From Mesobacillus zeae (GTDB lineage Bacteria > Bacillota > Bacilli > Bacillales > Cytobacillaceae): a DNA stretch of 32,670 nt. Location of the stretch: assembly GCF_003570705.1 (NCBI RefSeq), contig NZ_QWVT01000027.1, positions 1-32,670 of the forward strand, written 5' to 3'. Below the pieces are notes generated by a model. The model saw only the letters and a list, made by a program, of their open reading frames with translations. It ran no database searches and was not told the origin of the DNA. A program made the position numbers and the translations under genes. Positions 1 through 9,255 of this stretch are shown here, piece after piece (the first letter of the stretch is position 1; each line of letters begins with the position of its first letter).

Positions 1-1
1 A

Positions 2-760
2 CTGGCAAAAATGAAAGCGAAAGAGCAGTCAGAAGCGCCGGCACCATCAGAAACAGAAGACGCAGACCTGGCGAAAAAGAAAGCGGCAGCCGCAGCGAAA
101 GCCAAAGCGGCCGCAGCCGCAAAGGCGAAGGCTGCCGCAATGGCAGGTGGTGACGCCGGCACGGATGATGCGAAAGCGAAAGCGATTGCCGCAGCGAAAG
201 CAAAGGCAGCAGCCGCAGCAAAAGCGAAAGCTGCAGCCTCCGGCAAAGGGACGGAACAGCCTGCCGAGGAAAAACAGCCATCGCCGAACCAGCCGCTGCT
301 TGATAAATACGTGAAGATCATTGGGGAGCATCTTGGCCAGGATATACTCGAAGATTCCTATATTAACAGCCTGTCAAAAGATGTGCCGACAATTGTGGTC
401 AAAAGAGAGTCGTACTACAAAATGGCTCAATTCCTCAAGTACAACGAGCGGCTCGGATTCGACTATTTATCCGAACTGCACGGAACCGACTTCGAAACAC
501 ATATGGAAATCTATGTGCATTTGTACTCCTATAAAAACCGCCAGCCGCTTGCGCTCAAAGTCAAAGTCGACCGCAGCGAGCCGGTAATTGAATCGCTCCA
601 GCCGCTTTGGGCCGGAGCAGAATGGCCTGAATGCGAAGCGTATGATTTGCTTGGCATCAAATTCACCGGACACCCGAACCTCCAACGGATTCTCCTTGGG
701 GAAGAATGGATAGGATATCCGATGAGAAAAGACTATGAACCGTTTGATGTGGAGGTGTAG
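2..760 (+). CDS. nuoC: NADH-quinone oxidoreductase subunit C (5' end outside window)
   Basis: NuoC is the 30-kDa-type peripheral-arm subunit of complex I. The frame is open to the left edge (Leu-Ala-Lys before the first ATG at 11), no ribosome-binding site precedes that ATG, and the Leu-Ala-Lys-x-Lys wording recurs at residue 20 (counting from the ATG), so the gene very probably starts upstream. Residues about 20-80 are an Ala/Lys low-complexity stretch built of KAKAAAAA-like repeats; the conserved domain runs from about residue 98 to the end and contains the family signatures EWPECEAYDLLGI, GHPNLQRILL and YPMRKDYEPF. It lies three bases before nuoD, in the operon. A long charged Ala/Lys N-terminal extension is, to my knowledge, seen in Bacillus NuoC proteins but not in E. 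coli. Identity is secure; the true N-terminus is not visible. Confidence 0.93.
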   Translation: MAKMKAKEQSEAPAPSETEDADLAKKKAAAAAKAKAAAAAKAKAAAMAGGDAGTDDAKAKAIAAAKAKAAAAAKAKAAASGKGTEQPAEEKQPSPNQPLLDKYVKIIGEHLGQDILEDSYINSLSKDVPTIVVKRESYYKMAQFLKYNERLGFDYLSELHGTDFETHMEIYVHLYSYKNRQPLALKVKVDRSEPVIESLQPLWAGAEWPECEAYDLLGIKFTGHPNLQRILLGEEWIGYPMRKDYEPFDVEV

Positions 761-763
761 CAG

Positions 764-1864
764 GTGATTCGCACAGAAGAAATGCTGCTCAACGTTGGCC
801 CGCAGCACCCGAGTACGCACGGTGTGTTCCGCCTTGTCGTCAAGATTGATGGGGAAATCATCACAGAAGCAAAGCCGGTAATCGGGTATTTGCACCGCGG
901 GACTGAAAAAATTGCTGAAAATCTTCAATATACACAGATTATTCCTTATACTGACCGGATGGATTATATCTCTTCTATGACCAATAACTATGTAATCTGC
1001 CATGCGGTCGAGACCATGATGGGAATCGAGGTGCCTGACCGGGCTGAATACCTCAGGGTCATTGCCATGGAACTGAACAGGGTGGCCAGCCACCTCGTCT
1101 GGTGGGGAACATACCTGCTTGACATTGGTGCGGTCAGCCCATTCCTGTATGCTTTCCGCGAGCGCGAAATGATCATCAACCTGCTGAATGAACTATCAGG
1201 TGCACGCCTGACATTCAACTACATGAGGGTTGGCGGCGTGAAATGGGATGCACCTGAAGGCTGGATTGAAAAAGTCGCCGAGTTCGTCCCATATATGCGC
1301 GAACAGCTGAAAGGCTACCATCAGCTTGTAACCGGAAACGAAATCTTCGTCCACCGGGTAAAAGGCGTTGGGAAATACACGAAGGAAGAGGCCCTTCAAT
1401 ACTCGCTGAGCGGAGCGAACGCCCGCTGCACGGGAGTGAAATGGGACCTTCGGAAAGATGAGCCGTACTCAATCTACGACCGATTCGATTTCGATGTCAT
1501 CACCCGCGAGGAAGGGGATGCATGGGCCCGCTACGAGTGTAGGCTCGCTGAAATCGAGGAGTCGCTGAAAATACTTGAACAGGCTGCTGTCCAGTTTCCA
1601 GCGGAAGGCAGTATCATGGCAAAGGTTCCGAAAATCATCAAGGCGCCAAAAGGCGAAGCTTTTGTAAGGATCGAATCGCCACGGGGAGAAATCGGGTGCT
1701 ATATCGCTAGCGACGGAAAAAAAGAACCGTATCGGCTGAAATTCAGGCGTCCGTCATTTTACAATCTCCAAATCCTTCCGAAGCTTTTGGTGGGTGAAAA
1801 TATCGCCAACTTGATTGCGATTCTTGGGGCGATTGACATCGTTCTTGGGGAGGTAGACGGATAA
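764..1864 (+). CDS. nuoD: NADH-quinone oxidoreductase subunit D
   Basis: NuoD is the 49-kDa subunit that forms the quinone-binding pocket of complex I with NuoB. The 366-residue product has the N-terminal signature GPQHPSTHGVFR (His19 matches the conserved quinone-pocket histidine) and DRMDYISS (Tyr68 matches the conserved quinone-binding tyrosine), followed by PVIGYLHRGTEK and the C-terminal DIVLGEVDG expected of the family. The start is GTG at 764, seven bases after a GGAGG ribosome-binding site that overlaps the end of nuoC. The stop overlaps the nuoH start by one base (TAATG), which suggests translational coupling. Length and motifs are normal and nothing suggests damage. Confidence 0.96.
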   Translation: MIRTEEMLLNVGPQHPSTHGVFRLVVKIDGEIITEAKPVIGYLHRGTEKIAENLQYTQIIPYTDRMDYISSMTNNYVICHAVETMMGIEVPDRAEYLRVIAMELNRVASHLVWWGTYLLDIGAVSPFLYAFREREMIINLLNELSGARLTFNYMRVGGVKWDAPEGWIEKVAEFVPYMREQLKGYHQLVTGNEIFVHRVKGVGKYTKEEALQYSLSGANARCTGVKWDLRKDEPYSIYDRFDFDVITREEGDAWARYECRLAEIEESLKILEQAAVQFPAEGSIMAKVPKIIKAPKGEAFVRIESPRGEIGCYIASDGKKEPYRLKFRRPSFYNLQILPKLLVGENIANLIAILGAIDIVLGEVDG

Positions 1865-2871
1865 TGATCCAGGACCTGCTGTATTCCAGCCCGGGCTGGG
1901 CAAACTTTGGGATCTTCTTTTTGCTCGCCACAGTGTTTTTATTCGTCATTTTAGGCTTTGTTACATATGCCATCCTTGCAGAGCGGAAAGTCATGGGCTT
2001 CATGCAGCTCCGCCACGGCCCGAACCAAGTAGGCGGCCGGTGGGGGCTGCTCCAGACAGTCGCTGACGTTCTCAAGCTTTTGTTAAAAGAAGACACAATC
2101 CCTAAGCTTGCGGACAGGCCGCTGTTCATCCTGGCCCCTGTGATTGCGTTTGCGCCGGCCTTTATGGTCGTAGCAACCATTCCGTTCACAGATAAACTGC
2201 AGTTTGCCGATATTGGTGTCGGCCTACTGTACTATATTGCTATTTCTGGCTTATCGACGGTTGGGGTTGTCACCGCAAGCTGGGCATCGAACAACAAATA
2301 TTCCCTCCTCGGAGGGATGCGGGCTGCCGCGCAGATGATTTCCTACGAAATCCCGCTCGTCATGTCCGTCCTTGGTGTCATCCTGCTGTCAGGCAGCCTT
2401 AACCTGAATGACATTGTCGAGGCCCAGAAGGATGGCTGGTTCATCATCCTGCAGCCAATCGCTTTCATCGTCTTTCTGATTGCGGCCGTTGCCGAGCTGA
2501 ACCGGGCGCCGTTTGACCTGCCAGAGGCAGAGTCGGAGCTTGTTGCCGGCTTCCACGTCGAGTATTCAGGCTTCCGCTGGGCATTCTTCATGCTATCCGA
2601 GTACGTGTATTTCTTCGCGATGTCATCGTTGATCACGGTGCTGTTCCTCGGAGGCTGGCTGCCGTTGCCATTTTTAGGCTTCATTCCGGGTGCCGTTTGG
2701 TTCGCATTGAAGTTCAGCCTTGTTGTCTTTATCCTGATTTGGTTCCGGGTTACTTTCCCGCGCGTACGGGCCGATCAGCTGATGGAGTTTGGCTGGAAAG
2801 TGCTGTTGCCGGTTGCCCTGGCCAATATATTCCTGACCGCATTGTTAAAGGAACTGCTTACTATTTTTTAA
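1864..2871 (+). CDS. nuoH: NADH-quinone oxidoreductase subunit H
   Basis: NuoH is the membrane subunit (ND1) linking the quinone pocket to the proton-pumping arm. The 335-residue, highly hydrophobic product has about eight membrane segments and the family landmarks AERKVMGFMQLRHGPNQVGG near residue 40 and AELNRAPFDLPEAESELVAG near residue 205, the latter carrying the conserved acidic loop facing quinone. The ATG overlaps the nuoD stop codon. A 77-base gap with two hairpins follows before nuoI, one of only two sizeable gaps inside the operon. The family call is not in doubt. Confidence 0.96.
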   Translation: MIQDLLYSSPGWANFGIFFLLATVFLFVILGFVTYAILAERKVMGFMQLRHGPNQVGGRWGLLQTVADVLKLLLKEDTIPKLADRPLFILAPVIAFAPAFMVVATIPFTDKLQFADIGVGLLYYIAISGLSTVGVVTASWASNNKYSLLGGMRAAAQMISYEIPLVMSVLGVILLSGSLNLNDIVEAQKDGWFIILQPIAFIVFLIAAVAELNRAPFDLPEAESELVAGFHVEYSGFRWAFFMLSEYVYFFAMSSLITVLFLGGWLPLPFLGFIPGAVWFALKFSLVVFILIWFRVTFPRVRADQLMEFGWKVLLPVALANIFLTALLKELLTIF

Positions 2872-2878
2872 TAAGAGT

Positions 2879-2922
2879 GCCTCGCGCGTTTCGAGGCGGA
2901 ACGGGCTCCTGCCTCTGTTCCG
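2879..2922 (+). other. Two hairpins in the nuoH-nuoI gap
   Basis: Seen directly: a 6-bp stem GCCTCG/CGAGGC (2879-2884 with 2892-2897) and an adjacent 6-bp stem CGGAAC/GTTCCG (2897-2902 with 2917-2922); they share base 2897, so they would compete or stack. There is no long T run, so a simple terminator is unlikely. Processing, stabilisation or attenuation of the nuo mRNA is an inference. Confidence 0.45.
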
Positions 2923-2948
2923 AACTTTTCAAATAAGGGGTGAATTAC

Positions 2949-3368
2949 GTGCTAGGACTGGCTAAAGGATTATCATATACCCTTAAGAACCTGACCCGCC
3001 AAAAGGTGACGTACGACTATCCGAAAGAGCCGCTTCCGCTTCCGGACCGGTTCCGCGGAATCCAGAAGTTTTATCCGGAAAAGTGCATTGTCTGCAACCA
3101 GTGTGCGAACATCTGCCCGACAGACTGCATTCAATTAACCGGAAAGAAACATCCGGATCCAGCGAAAAAAGGGAAAATCATTGATACGTATGACATCAAT
3201 TTCGAAATTTGTATCCTGTGCGATCTTTGCACAGAGGTATGCCCGACAGAAGCAATTATTATGACCAACAATTTCGAGCTTGCCGAATACAGCCGGGATG
3301 AATTGTTCAAGAACCTCCAATGGCTCGATGAAAACGACGAGAACATACGGAAGGTGAATAAGGCATGA
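2949..3368 (+). CDS. nuoI: NADH-quinone oxidoreductase subunit I (two 4Fe-4S ferredoxin-type)
   Basis: NuoI carries clusters N6a and N6b, passing electrons toward NuoB. The product has two classic ferredoxin motifs: CIVCNQCANICP (Cys46, 49, 52, 56) and CILCDLCTEVCP (Cys88, 91, 94, 98). I place the start at GTG 2949, giving 139 residues beginning MLGLAKGLSY, because AAGGGGTGA (2935-2943) is correctly spaced for it; the GTG at 2940 lies inside that ribosome-binding site. As far as I recall, 139 residues is the length usual in Bacillus. The 3' end overlaps the nuoJ start by four bases (ATGA). Confidence 0.95.
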   Translation: MLGLAKGLSYTLKNLTRQKVTYDYPKEPLPLPDRFRGIQKFYPEKCIVCNQCANICPTDCIQLTGKKHPDPAKKGKIIDTYDINFEICILCDLCTEVCPTEAIIMTNNFELAEYSRDELFKNLQWLDENDENIRKVNKA

Positions 3369-3889
3369 TGTTATCTGGCGAATTTATTGCATTCATCGGA
3401 CTTGCGCTCGTAGCCATCATGGGCGGTGTGCTGCTGCTCAACCTGACAAAGGTGGTCCATATGGTCGTTGCGCTCGTCTTCACATTTGTCAGCATCGCAG
3501 GGATTTATGTCCTTCTTTCAGCTGAATTTCTTGCCGCTGTGCAGATCCTGATCTACTCAGGCGCAATCACCATCATCATGCTTTTCGGAATCATGCTCAC
3601 GAAGCATAATGATGAGAGCGAGGCGAAGGGGATAGGGTGGAGGAAAATCCTCCTGTTCCTCGGTGTGTTGGCTTTTGGGGCAGCCGTTTATATTGGCATA
3701 TATGATCTCGATTTTACATCCGAAACAAGCTCGCTTCATGTGAAAAATACAGAACAGATAGGGCTTGCTTTATATTCAGACTACATCATTCCATTTGAAT
3801 TGACGTCTGTCGTCCTTCTGGTTACCCTCGTTGGTGCCATTATCCTTGCAAGGAAAGACGATAATGGGAAGGAGGGGGATAAGGAATGA
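3365..3889 (+). CDS. nuoJ: NADH-quinone oxidoreductase subunit J
   Basis: NuoJ (ND6) is a small membrane subunit of complex I. The 174-residue protein has five hydrophobic segments and the family stretch [20 protein letters not shown] followed by [20 protein letters not shown], then MLFGIMLT. The start ATG at 3365 overlaps the nuoI stop; a second in-frame ATG follows directly at 3368, so the first residue could be either. The last four bases overlap nuoK. Short polar C-terminus (about 12 residues). Position between I and K supports the call. Confidence 0.93.
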   Translation: MMLSGEFIAFIGLALVAIMGGVLLLNLTKVVHMVVALVFTFVSIAGIYVLLSAEFLAAVQILIYSGAITIIMLFGIMLTKHNDESEAKGIGWRKILLFLGVLAFGAAVYIGIYDLDFTSETSSLHVKNTEQIGLALYSDYIIPFELTSVVLLVTLVGAIILARKDDNGKEGDKE

Positions 3890-4200
3890 GCAATGTGCCT
3901 GTTTCAGCCTTTCTCGCCCTTGCCCTGATTCTTTTTTGCATCGGCCTGTACGGAGCTCTGTCTAAGCGGAACACCGTCATTGTGCTGATTTCAATTGAAC
4001 TGATGCTGAATGCAGTCAATATCAATCTCGTCACCTTCAGTAAATATGGGCCAGCCCCGTCGATCAATGGCCAGATATTCGCGCTGTTTGCGATCGCCAT
4101 TGCCGCTGCTGAGGCTGCTATCGGGCTTGCAATCCTGATTGCCCTATACAACAACCGCAAAACAGTCAATATCGATGAAATGGACCAGTTGAAGCACTAG
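3886..4200 (+). CDS. nuoK: NADH-quinone oxidoreductase subunit K
   Basis: NuoK (ND4L) is a three-helix subunit with conserved membrane glutamates used in proton transfer. The 104-residue product is of typical length and has the hallmark [16 protein letters not shown] (first membrane Glu) and [20 protein letters not shown] (second membrane Glu). ATG overlaps the nuoJ stop, with GGAGGGGGATAAGGA upstream as ribosome-binding site. It is followed by a 166-base gap before nuoL. Confidence 0.95.
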   Translation: MSNVPVSAFLALALILFCIGLYGALSKRNTVIVLISIELMLNAVNINLVTFSKYGPAPSINGQIFALFAIAIAAAEAAIGLAILIALYNNRKTVNIDEMDQLKH

Positions 4201-4212
4201 GCAGCTGCCTTA

Positions 4213-4304
4213 GAACAGTGCTGTTTGGCGCTAGCGGACTTTCTCGGTACCGTGGCGCCAATGAAAGCTTCAGTGAACTGGTCATTAGTCCCGCATAGCG
4301 CGGG
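4213..4304 (+). other. Hairpin-rich nuoK-nuoL gap
   Basis: The 166-base gap (4201-4366) has no credible gene. It holds short inverted repeats: AACAG/CTGTT (4213-4224), TTGGCGC/GCGCCAA (4225-4231 with 4255-4261) and CCCGC/GCGGG (4290-4294 with 4300-4304). None is followed by a T run. Like the nuoH-nuoI gap, this could mark an mRNA processing or stabilising site; that is inference only. Confidence 0.4.
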
Positions 4305-4366
4305 CCCACTAAGACGCGCGATAAACGGAGAAACGGCCGCGTCAAAAAAAGGGGATTGTGATATAG

Positions 4367-6229
4367 ATGGAGAATGCTTGGCTCATTCCGCTGTTCCCGC
4401 TTTTATCGTTTCTAGTCCTTCTTATCGCCGGCAGGCGGCTGAGAGAAGCAAGCGCATACGCAGGCATCCTGCTGACCCTTGCATCTCTCGCCATGTCTGT
4501 ATATATGCTGGCGGAACGCTTTACGAAACCGACGTTTAAATCGGAATCAGTATGGCTTACGATAGGGGACTTGAAGTTAACCGCGGGATTTGAAGTGAAT
4601 CAGTTAAACGCTTTGATGCTGGTAATCGTCTCGCTTGTCAGCTTTTTAGTACATATTTACTCCAGAGGCTATATGCATGGAGACGAGCGGTTTCCAGTCT
4701 TTTATGCCTACCTCGGCCTGTTTACGTTTGCGATGCTCGGCCTGGTGCTTTCGCCGAACCTGCTGCAGACGTATATATTCTGGGAGCTTGTCGGGCTTGG
4801 CTCATTCTTGCTAATCGGGTTTTATTTTTACAAAGAAAGCGCCAAGCATGCTGCCCAAAAAGCGTTCATCATGACCCGGATCGGGGACGTTGGCCTTTTG
4901 ATCGGCATGATTCTGCTATTCTGGCAGACTGGCAGCTTCGAATACGATGAAATTTTTGCCTCTGTAAAAGAAGGCGCGGTTTCAGAAACAATGATCACCC
5001 TCACTGCCATCCTGATTTTTATTGGGGCAGTAGGAAAATCAGGCCAGTTCCCGCTCCACACATGGCTTCCGGATGCGATGGAAGGGCCGACGCCAGTGTC
5101 TGCCCTGATTCACGCAGCGACAATGGTTGCGGCGGGTGTCTACCTTGTAGCCGCTACGTTCCCGCTGTTCGCGGCTAGCGAAACAGCGTTAATGACGGTT
5201 TCCGTCATCGGTGCCTTCACCGCCATATTCGCAGCGAGTATCGGGATTGTTCAAAAAGACATCAAGCGTGTCCTTGCCTACTCGACCGTCAGCCAGCTTG
5301 GCTATATGATGCTGGCACTTGGTTCTGCGGGCTATGTGGCGGGTGTCTTCCATCTGATGACACATGCCTTCTTCAAGGCTCTGCTGTTCTTGGCAGCAGG
5401 AAGCGTCATCCACGCCGTGCATACGCAGGACATTGAAAAAATGGGCGGCCTATGGAAGAAGCTGCGCTTTACGGCACCACTGTTTTTGATCGGTACGCTT
5501 GCCATCAGCGGCGTTCCGCTTTTCTCAGGCTTCTTCAGTAAAGATGAAATTTTAGTAGCAGCTTGGGTGCATGGAAATAAGGCATTGTTCTGGCTCGCTG
5601 TCACGGCTGCTTTCTTTACCGCGTTTTATATGTTCCGCCTGTTCTTCATGGTGTTTGCCGGCGAAGCCCGCACCCATATGAAGAACGTGCATGAATCACC
5701 GGGCTCGATGATTTTCCCGATGGCTGTTCTTGGGGTCCTTGCAATTGCCTCGGGTTATATCAACACTCCGTGGTTCGGAACGTTCCTTGGCGACTGGCTC
5801 GTCGAAGGCAACAGCGCGCTGGGTCACGGGCATGTTGAAGGGCCAGCATGGATTATGATAGTGGCAACGCTTGTGTCGCTTTCCGGCATCCTGCTTGCCT
5901 ACCTGATTTATGTAAAACGGTCGATCAGCCGCGACTGGCTTATCTCCCGCGCACCTTTGACGTACAATGTGCTACGCAACAAGTATTATATTGATGAATT
6001 TTATGGCATGACGTTCGTATACGGCGCCAAGGCCGTCAGCCTGTTCCTGCGTTTTATCGAGACTTTCCTTGTTGAAGGCCTTGTGAAGACGGTCACCGTC
6101 TTTGTCCAGACCCTCGGCAAAACAGGTTCGAAAATACAGAGCGGACAAGTGCAGACATACGGCGCGATTGCCTTTGTCGGGCTTGCCGTCCTGATGGTCA
6201 TCTTTGCCCTGACAGGGGGTTACCTATAA
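4367..6229 (+). CDS. nuoL: NADH-quinone oxidoreductase subunit L
   Basis: NuoL (ND5) is the distal antiporter-like proton-pumping subunit with the long lateral helix. The 620-residue protein is of normal length, with about sixteen hydrophobic segments. Visible landmarks: IFWELVGLGSFLLIGFYF with the conserved membrane Glu140, SGQFPLHTWLPDAMEGPTPV near residue 225, and LAYSTVSQLGYMMLALG near residue 305. The C-terminal part has the PLTYNVLRNKYYIDEFY motif preceding the final anchor. ATG 4367 has AAAGGGG twelve bases upstream, slightly far. The stop overlaps the nuoM start (TAATG). Confidence 0.96.
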   Translation: MENAWLIPLFPLLSFLVLLIAGRRLREASAYAGILLTLASLAMSVYMLAERFTKPTFKSESVWLTIGDLKLTAGFEVNQLNALMLVIVSLVSFLVHIYSRGYMHGDERFPVFYAYLGLFTFAMLGLVLSPNLLQTYIFWELVGLGSFLLIGFYFYKESAKHAAQKAFIMTRIGDVGLLIGMILLFWQTGSFEYDEIFASVKEGAVSETMITLTAILIFIGAVGKSGQFPLHTWLPDAMEGPTPVSALIHAATMVAAGVYLVAATFPLFAASETALMTVSVIGAFTAIFAASIGIVQKDIKRVLAYSTVSQLGYMMLALGSAGYVAGVFHLMTHAFFKALLFLAAGSVIHAVHTQDIEKMGGLWKKLRFTAPLFLIGTLAISGVPLFSGFFSKDEILVAAWVHGNKALFWLAVTAAFFTAFYMFRLFFMVFAGEARTHMKNVHESPGSMIFPMAVLGVLAIASGYINTPWFGTFLGDWLVEGNSALGHGHVEGPAWIMIVATLVSLSGILLAYLIYVKRSISRDWLISRAPLTYNVLRNKYYIDEFYGMTFVYGAKAVSLFLRFIETFLVEGLVKTVTVFVQTLGKTGSKIQSGQVQTYGAIAFVGLAVLMVIFALTGGYL

Positions 6230-7737
6230 TGAATGAAAGCTACTATTTAAGCTTGCTGGTTTTTTCTCCGCTGCTGGGGATCATCCTGCTCGCCTTCATG
6301 TCAAAGGATAGTGAGAAAAGCATCAAACTGCTGGGCTTCATGGCGACACTGCCGCCAGCCATACTGGCTTTGATGGCCTATGTTTCCCGCTTAATGGGTA
6401 AGGATCTTGCCGACTTTTCGGAAAGGGTCCGCTGGATCCAGTTTGGAAACCTCCCACAAATGGGAGAAGATTTTTTTACAGTCTATTACGAGCTAGGGAT
6501 TGACGGCTTTTCGCTCCTGATGATCGTATTGACTGCGATCCTGTCAACGCTTGCCGCAATAGCTTCTTTCCATATCAAAAAAGAATGGAAGGGTTATTAC
6601 ATGCTGTTCTTGCTGCTTGAAATCGGGATGCTTGGCGTCTTTACAGCGCAAAACCTCATCCTGTTCTTCGTCTTTTTCGAGCTGACACTCATTCCGATGT
6701 TCTTCCTGATCGGGAAATGGGGCTTTTTTGAAAAAGAAAAAGCAGCCTACAGCTTCCTGATCTACAATGGCTTGGGCTCAGCGATACTGCTCATCGTCAT
6801 CATGGTGCTGTTCGCCCGTACAGGGACTACGAACATCGAGGCGCTGAAAATCCTTGTGAACACTGCGAATTCAGACCTGATTACGCCGCTGTCGGATTCG
6901 GTGAAGTATGGATTGCTGATTGCTTTGCTTGTTGCGTTTGGAATCAAGCTTCCAATCTTCCCGCTTCACAGCTGGATGCTACGTGTACACGTTGAAGCTC
7001 CGCCATCTATTGTTATGCTGCACTCCGGGATTCTTTTGAAAATTGGGGCATACGGTCTCATCCGCTTTGGAATGGGAATTTTTCCAGAGCAGTTTAAGGA
7101 ACTGGCTGTTGTGCTGGCAGTGCTTGGAGTCATCAACCTGCTGTATGGAGCATTCCTTGCTTTTATCCAGAAGGATTTCAAAATGGTCCTCGCCTATTCA
7201 TCCATTTCCCATATGGGAATTGTCTTGATCGGCCTTGGAGCATTGAATCAGGCAGGGATTCAGGGAGCGATCTTCCAGGTTGTATCACATGGCTTGATCT
7301 CGGCTCTGCTGTTCTTCCTTGTCGGTGTTTTCTATGAAAGAACGCATACAACTGACATTTCTAAGCTTGGCGGAATGGCCAAAGGAATGCCGATTGCTTC
7401 AGGCTTCCTGCTTGCAGGTGCGATGGCATCGCTTGGACTTCCAGGAATGTCGGGTTTTGTCTCTGAATTTATGGCCTTCCTTGGTTTATTCGAAGAAATG
7501 CCATGGCTCGCCGCAGTTGGAACACTTGGCATTATCATGACGGCAGTTTACCTGCTCCGTGCAGTTCTTGCCATTACTTACGGCAGGGCTGACCGCGAAT
7601 TCGCAGGTATTACGGATCTCCGCTCATATGAGTGGGCGCCTGTTCTAGTGCTTGTCGGCCTGATCGTGCTGATCGGGGTTTATCCGGCTGTGCTCAGCGA
7701 ACCGTTAAAGTCCGTCTTGCTCGGGTTAGGGGGTTGA
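6229..7737 (+). CDS. nuoM: NADH-quinone oxidoreductase subunit M
   Basis: NuoM (ND4) is an antiporter-like proton-pumping subunit. The 502-residue product shows the signatures LFFVFFELTLIPMFFLIGKW (conserved membrane Glu), IKLPIFPLHSWMLRVHVEAP, and LAYSSISHMGIVLIGLG typical of the family, and a C-terminal hydrophobic end. Start ATG overlaps the nuoL stop codon; nuoN follows after six bases. Length and motif order are normal for the family. Confidence 0.96.
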   Translation: MNESYYLSLLVFSPLLGIILLAFMSKDSEKSIKLLGFMATLPPAILALMAYVSRLMGKDLADFSERVRWIQFGNLPQMGEDFFTVYYELGIDGFSLLMIVLTAILSTLAAIASFHIKKEWKGYYMLFLLLEIGMLGVFTAQNLILFFVFFELTLIPMFFLIGKWGFFEKEKAAYSFLIYNGLGSAILLIVIMVLFARTGTTNIEALKILVNTANSDLITPLSDSVKYGLLIALLVAFGIKLPIFPLHSWMLRVHVEAPPSIVMLHSGILLKIGAYGLIRFGMGIFPEQFKELAVVLAVLGVINLLYGAFLAFIQKDFKMVLAYSSISHMGIVLIGLGALNQAGIQGAIFQVVSHGLISALLFFLVGVFYERTHTTDISKLGGMAKGMPIASGFLLAGAMASLGLPGMSGFVSEFMAFLGLFEEMPWLAAVGTLGIIMTAVYLLRAVLAITYGRADREFAGITDLRSYEWAPVLVLVGLIVLIGVYPAVLSEPLKSVLLGLGG

Positions 7738-7743
7738 TGAAGG

Positions 7744-9255
7744 ATGGATTTGGATAAATTGCTTTCATTTCAATGGGGGATGATGACCCCTGAATTCCTG
7801 ATCCTGGGGACAGCAACAATCCTGGCAGTGCTCGATCTGTTCATGCCGAAAAAAATGAACAGGAACATCCTTGGTTTCTTTGGTCTAGCTGGCATCGTCG
7901 CAGCTATTGTGAGCCTGACTCTATTGCTCGGCCAGGATACAGCATCCATTTTGCACGATACTTTCCGGCTTGATTCTTTTGCCAAAGCTTTCAAGCTCCT
8001 GCTTTTGGGCGGTGCCGCGCTTGTCATGCTGCTCGCCATCGATTACAAGCCGAAAGAAGGCATGGAGGAATACAGGGGAGAATTTTTCTACTTGTTCATG
8101 ACAGCGCTGCTTGGTGCGATGATGATGTCTTCAAGCGGAGACTTGATTACATTGTTTGTCGGACTTGAGCTTCTGTCAATCTCTTCATATATTCTTGCCG
8201 GGATACGCAAGAAAAACACACGCTCAAACGAATCTGCCATGAAATACGTCATCAACGGCGGCATATCAACGGCCATTACCTTGTTCGGAATGAGCTATGT
8301 CTATGGAATAACCGGGACGACAAACCTGAGGGAAATGGCAGGACTGCTTTCACAAATAGATAATCCGCAGCATGTCTATATCCTTGGATTGGCATTCCTG
8401 ATGATTTTTGTCGGCCTATCGTTCAAGCTTGCCTCAGCACCGTTCCATATGTGGGCGCCGGATGTGTACGAGGGGGCTCCAACTCCGGTTACAGCGTTCC
8501 TGAGCGTTGTATCGAAAACAGCCGGGTTTGTCATCATGATGCGCGTTATATTGTCGGTTTTTGCCGCGGTGCCATCTAATGACAGCGATTTACCGCTTTT
8601 GTTTTCAATGCAGGATTATATCGGCTTCCTGGCCGGGGCAACAATGATCATCGGAAACGTGATCGCCCTTAGGCAGCGAAGCATCAAAAGGCTTTTCGCC
8701 TATTCTAGTATCGCGCATGCCGGCTACATCCTCGTGGCTTTTTCAGCGATGTCAGTCGTGATGTTCGATTCAATCTGGTTCTACCTGCTGGCTTATCTGT
8801 TCATGAACCTTGGCGCTTTTGCCATCATCCAGCTCATGACCATGAAGGAAGGCACGGAGGATATCAGCCATTTTGCAGGGCTTTACCGCCGTTCGCCGCT
8901 GCTGGCAGGCGCGATGGCCATTTTCATCCTGTCGCTTGCCGGAATTCCAGGAACCGCAGGCTTCATTGGAAAGCTGGATATCTTCCTGGGTGCGCTTATG
9001 GTTGACCCGGCGCATTATGTGCTTGTTTCCATCATGATTGCCACAACGGTCGTATCCTATTTCTACTACTTCGGCATCCTGACACAAATGTTTTTCCGTC
9101 CTGCAGCGCATCACGAAAAAATCGCACTGCAGCCAGGGACAGTTATAACAGTCATCATCTGCGCAGCGGCAACCGTTGTATTCGGAATCATGCCGCAGCT
9201 CGCATTCGATTTTTTCAACAGCAATTTCAACCAGTTCATTGATTTTCTGCAGTAA
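7744..9255 (+). CDS. nuoN: NADH-quinone oxidoreductase subunit N
   Basis: NuoN (ND2) is the third antiporter-like subunit of the membrane arm. The 503-residue protein has FVGLELLSISSYILAGIRKK with the conserved Glu, FKLASAPFHMWAPDVYEGAP near residue 226, and LFAYSSIAHAGYILVAF near residue 317. Ribosome-binding bases (GGGGTTGATGAAGG) lie across the nuoM stop. It is the last nuo gene: after it come a repeat array, a large palindrome and a terminator. An oddity is that its last few codons (TTT-CTG-CAG-TAA region) form the beginning of the first unit of the downstream 40-bp repeat. Confidence 0.96.
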   Translation: MDLDKLLSFQWGMMTPEFLILGTATILAVLDLFMPKKMNRNILGFFGLAGIVAAIVSLTLLLGQDTASILHDTFRLDSFAKAFKLLLLGGAALVMLLAIDYKPKEGMEEYRGEFFYLFMTALLGAMMMSSSGDLITLFVGLELLSISSYILAGIRKKNTRSNESAMKYVINGGISTAITLFGMSYVYGITGTTNLREMAGLLSQIDNPQHVYILGLAFLMIFVGLSFKLASAPFHMWAPDVYEGAPTPVTAFLSVVSKTAGFVIMMRVILSVFAAVPSNDSDLPLLFSMQDYIGFLAGATMIIGNVIALRQRSIKRLFAYSSIAHAGYILVAFSAMSVVMFDSIWFYLLAYLFMNLGAFAIIQLMTMKEGTEDISHFAGLYRRSPLLAGAMAIFILSLAGIPGTAGFIGKLDIFLGALMVDPAHYVLVSIMIATTVVSYFYYFGILTQMFFRPAAHHEKIALQPGTVITVIICAAATVVFGIMPQLAFDFFNSNFNQFIDFLQ

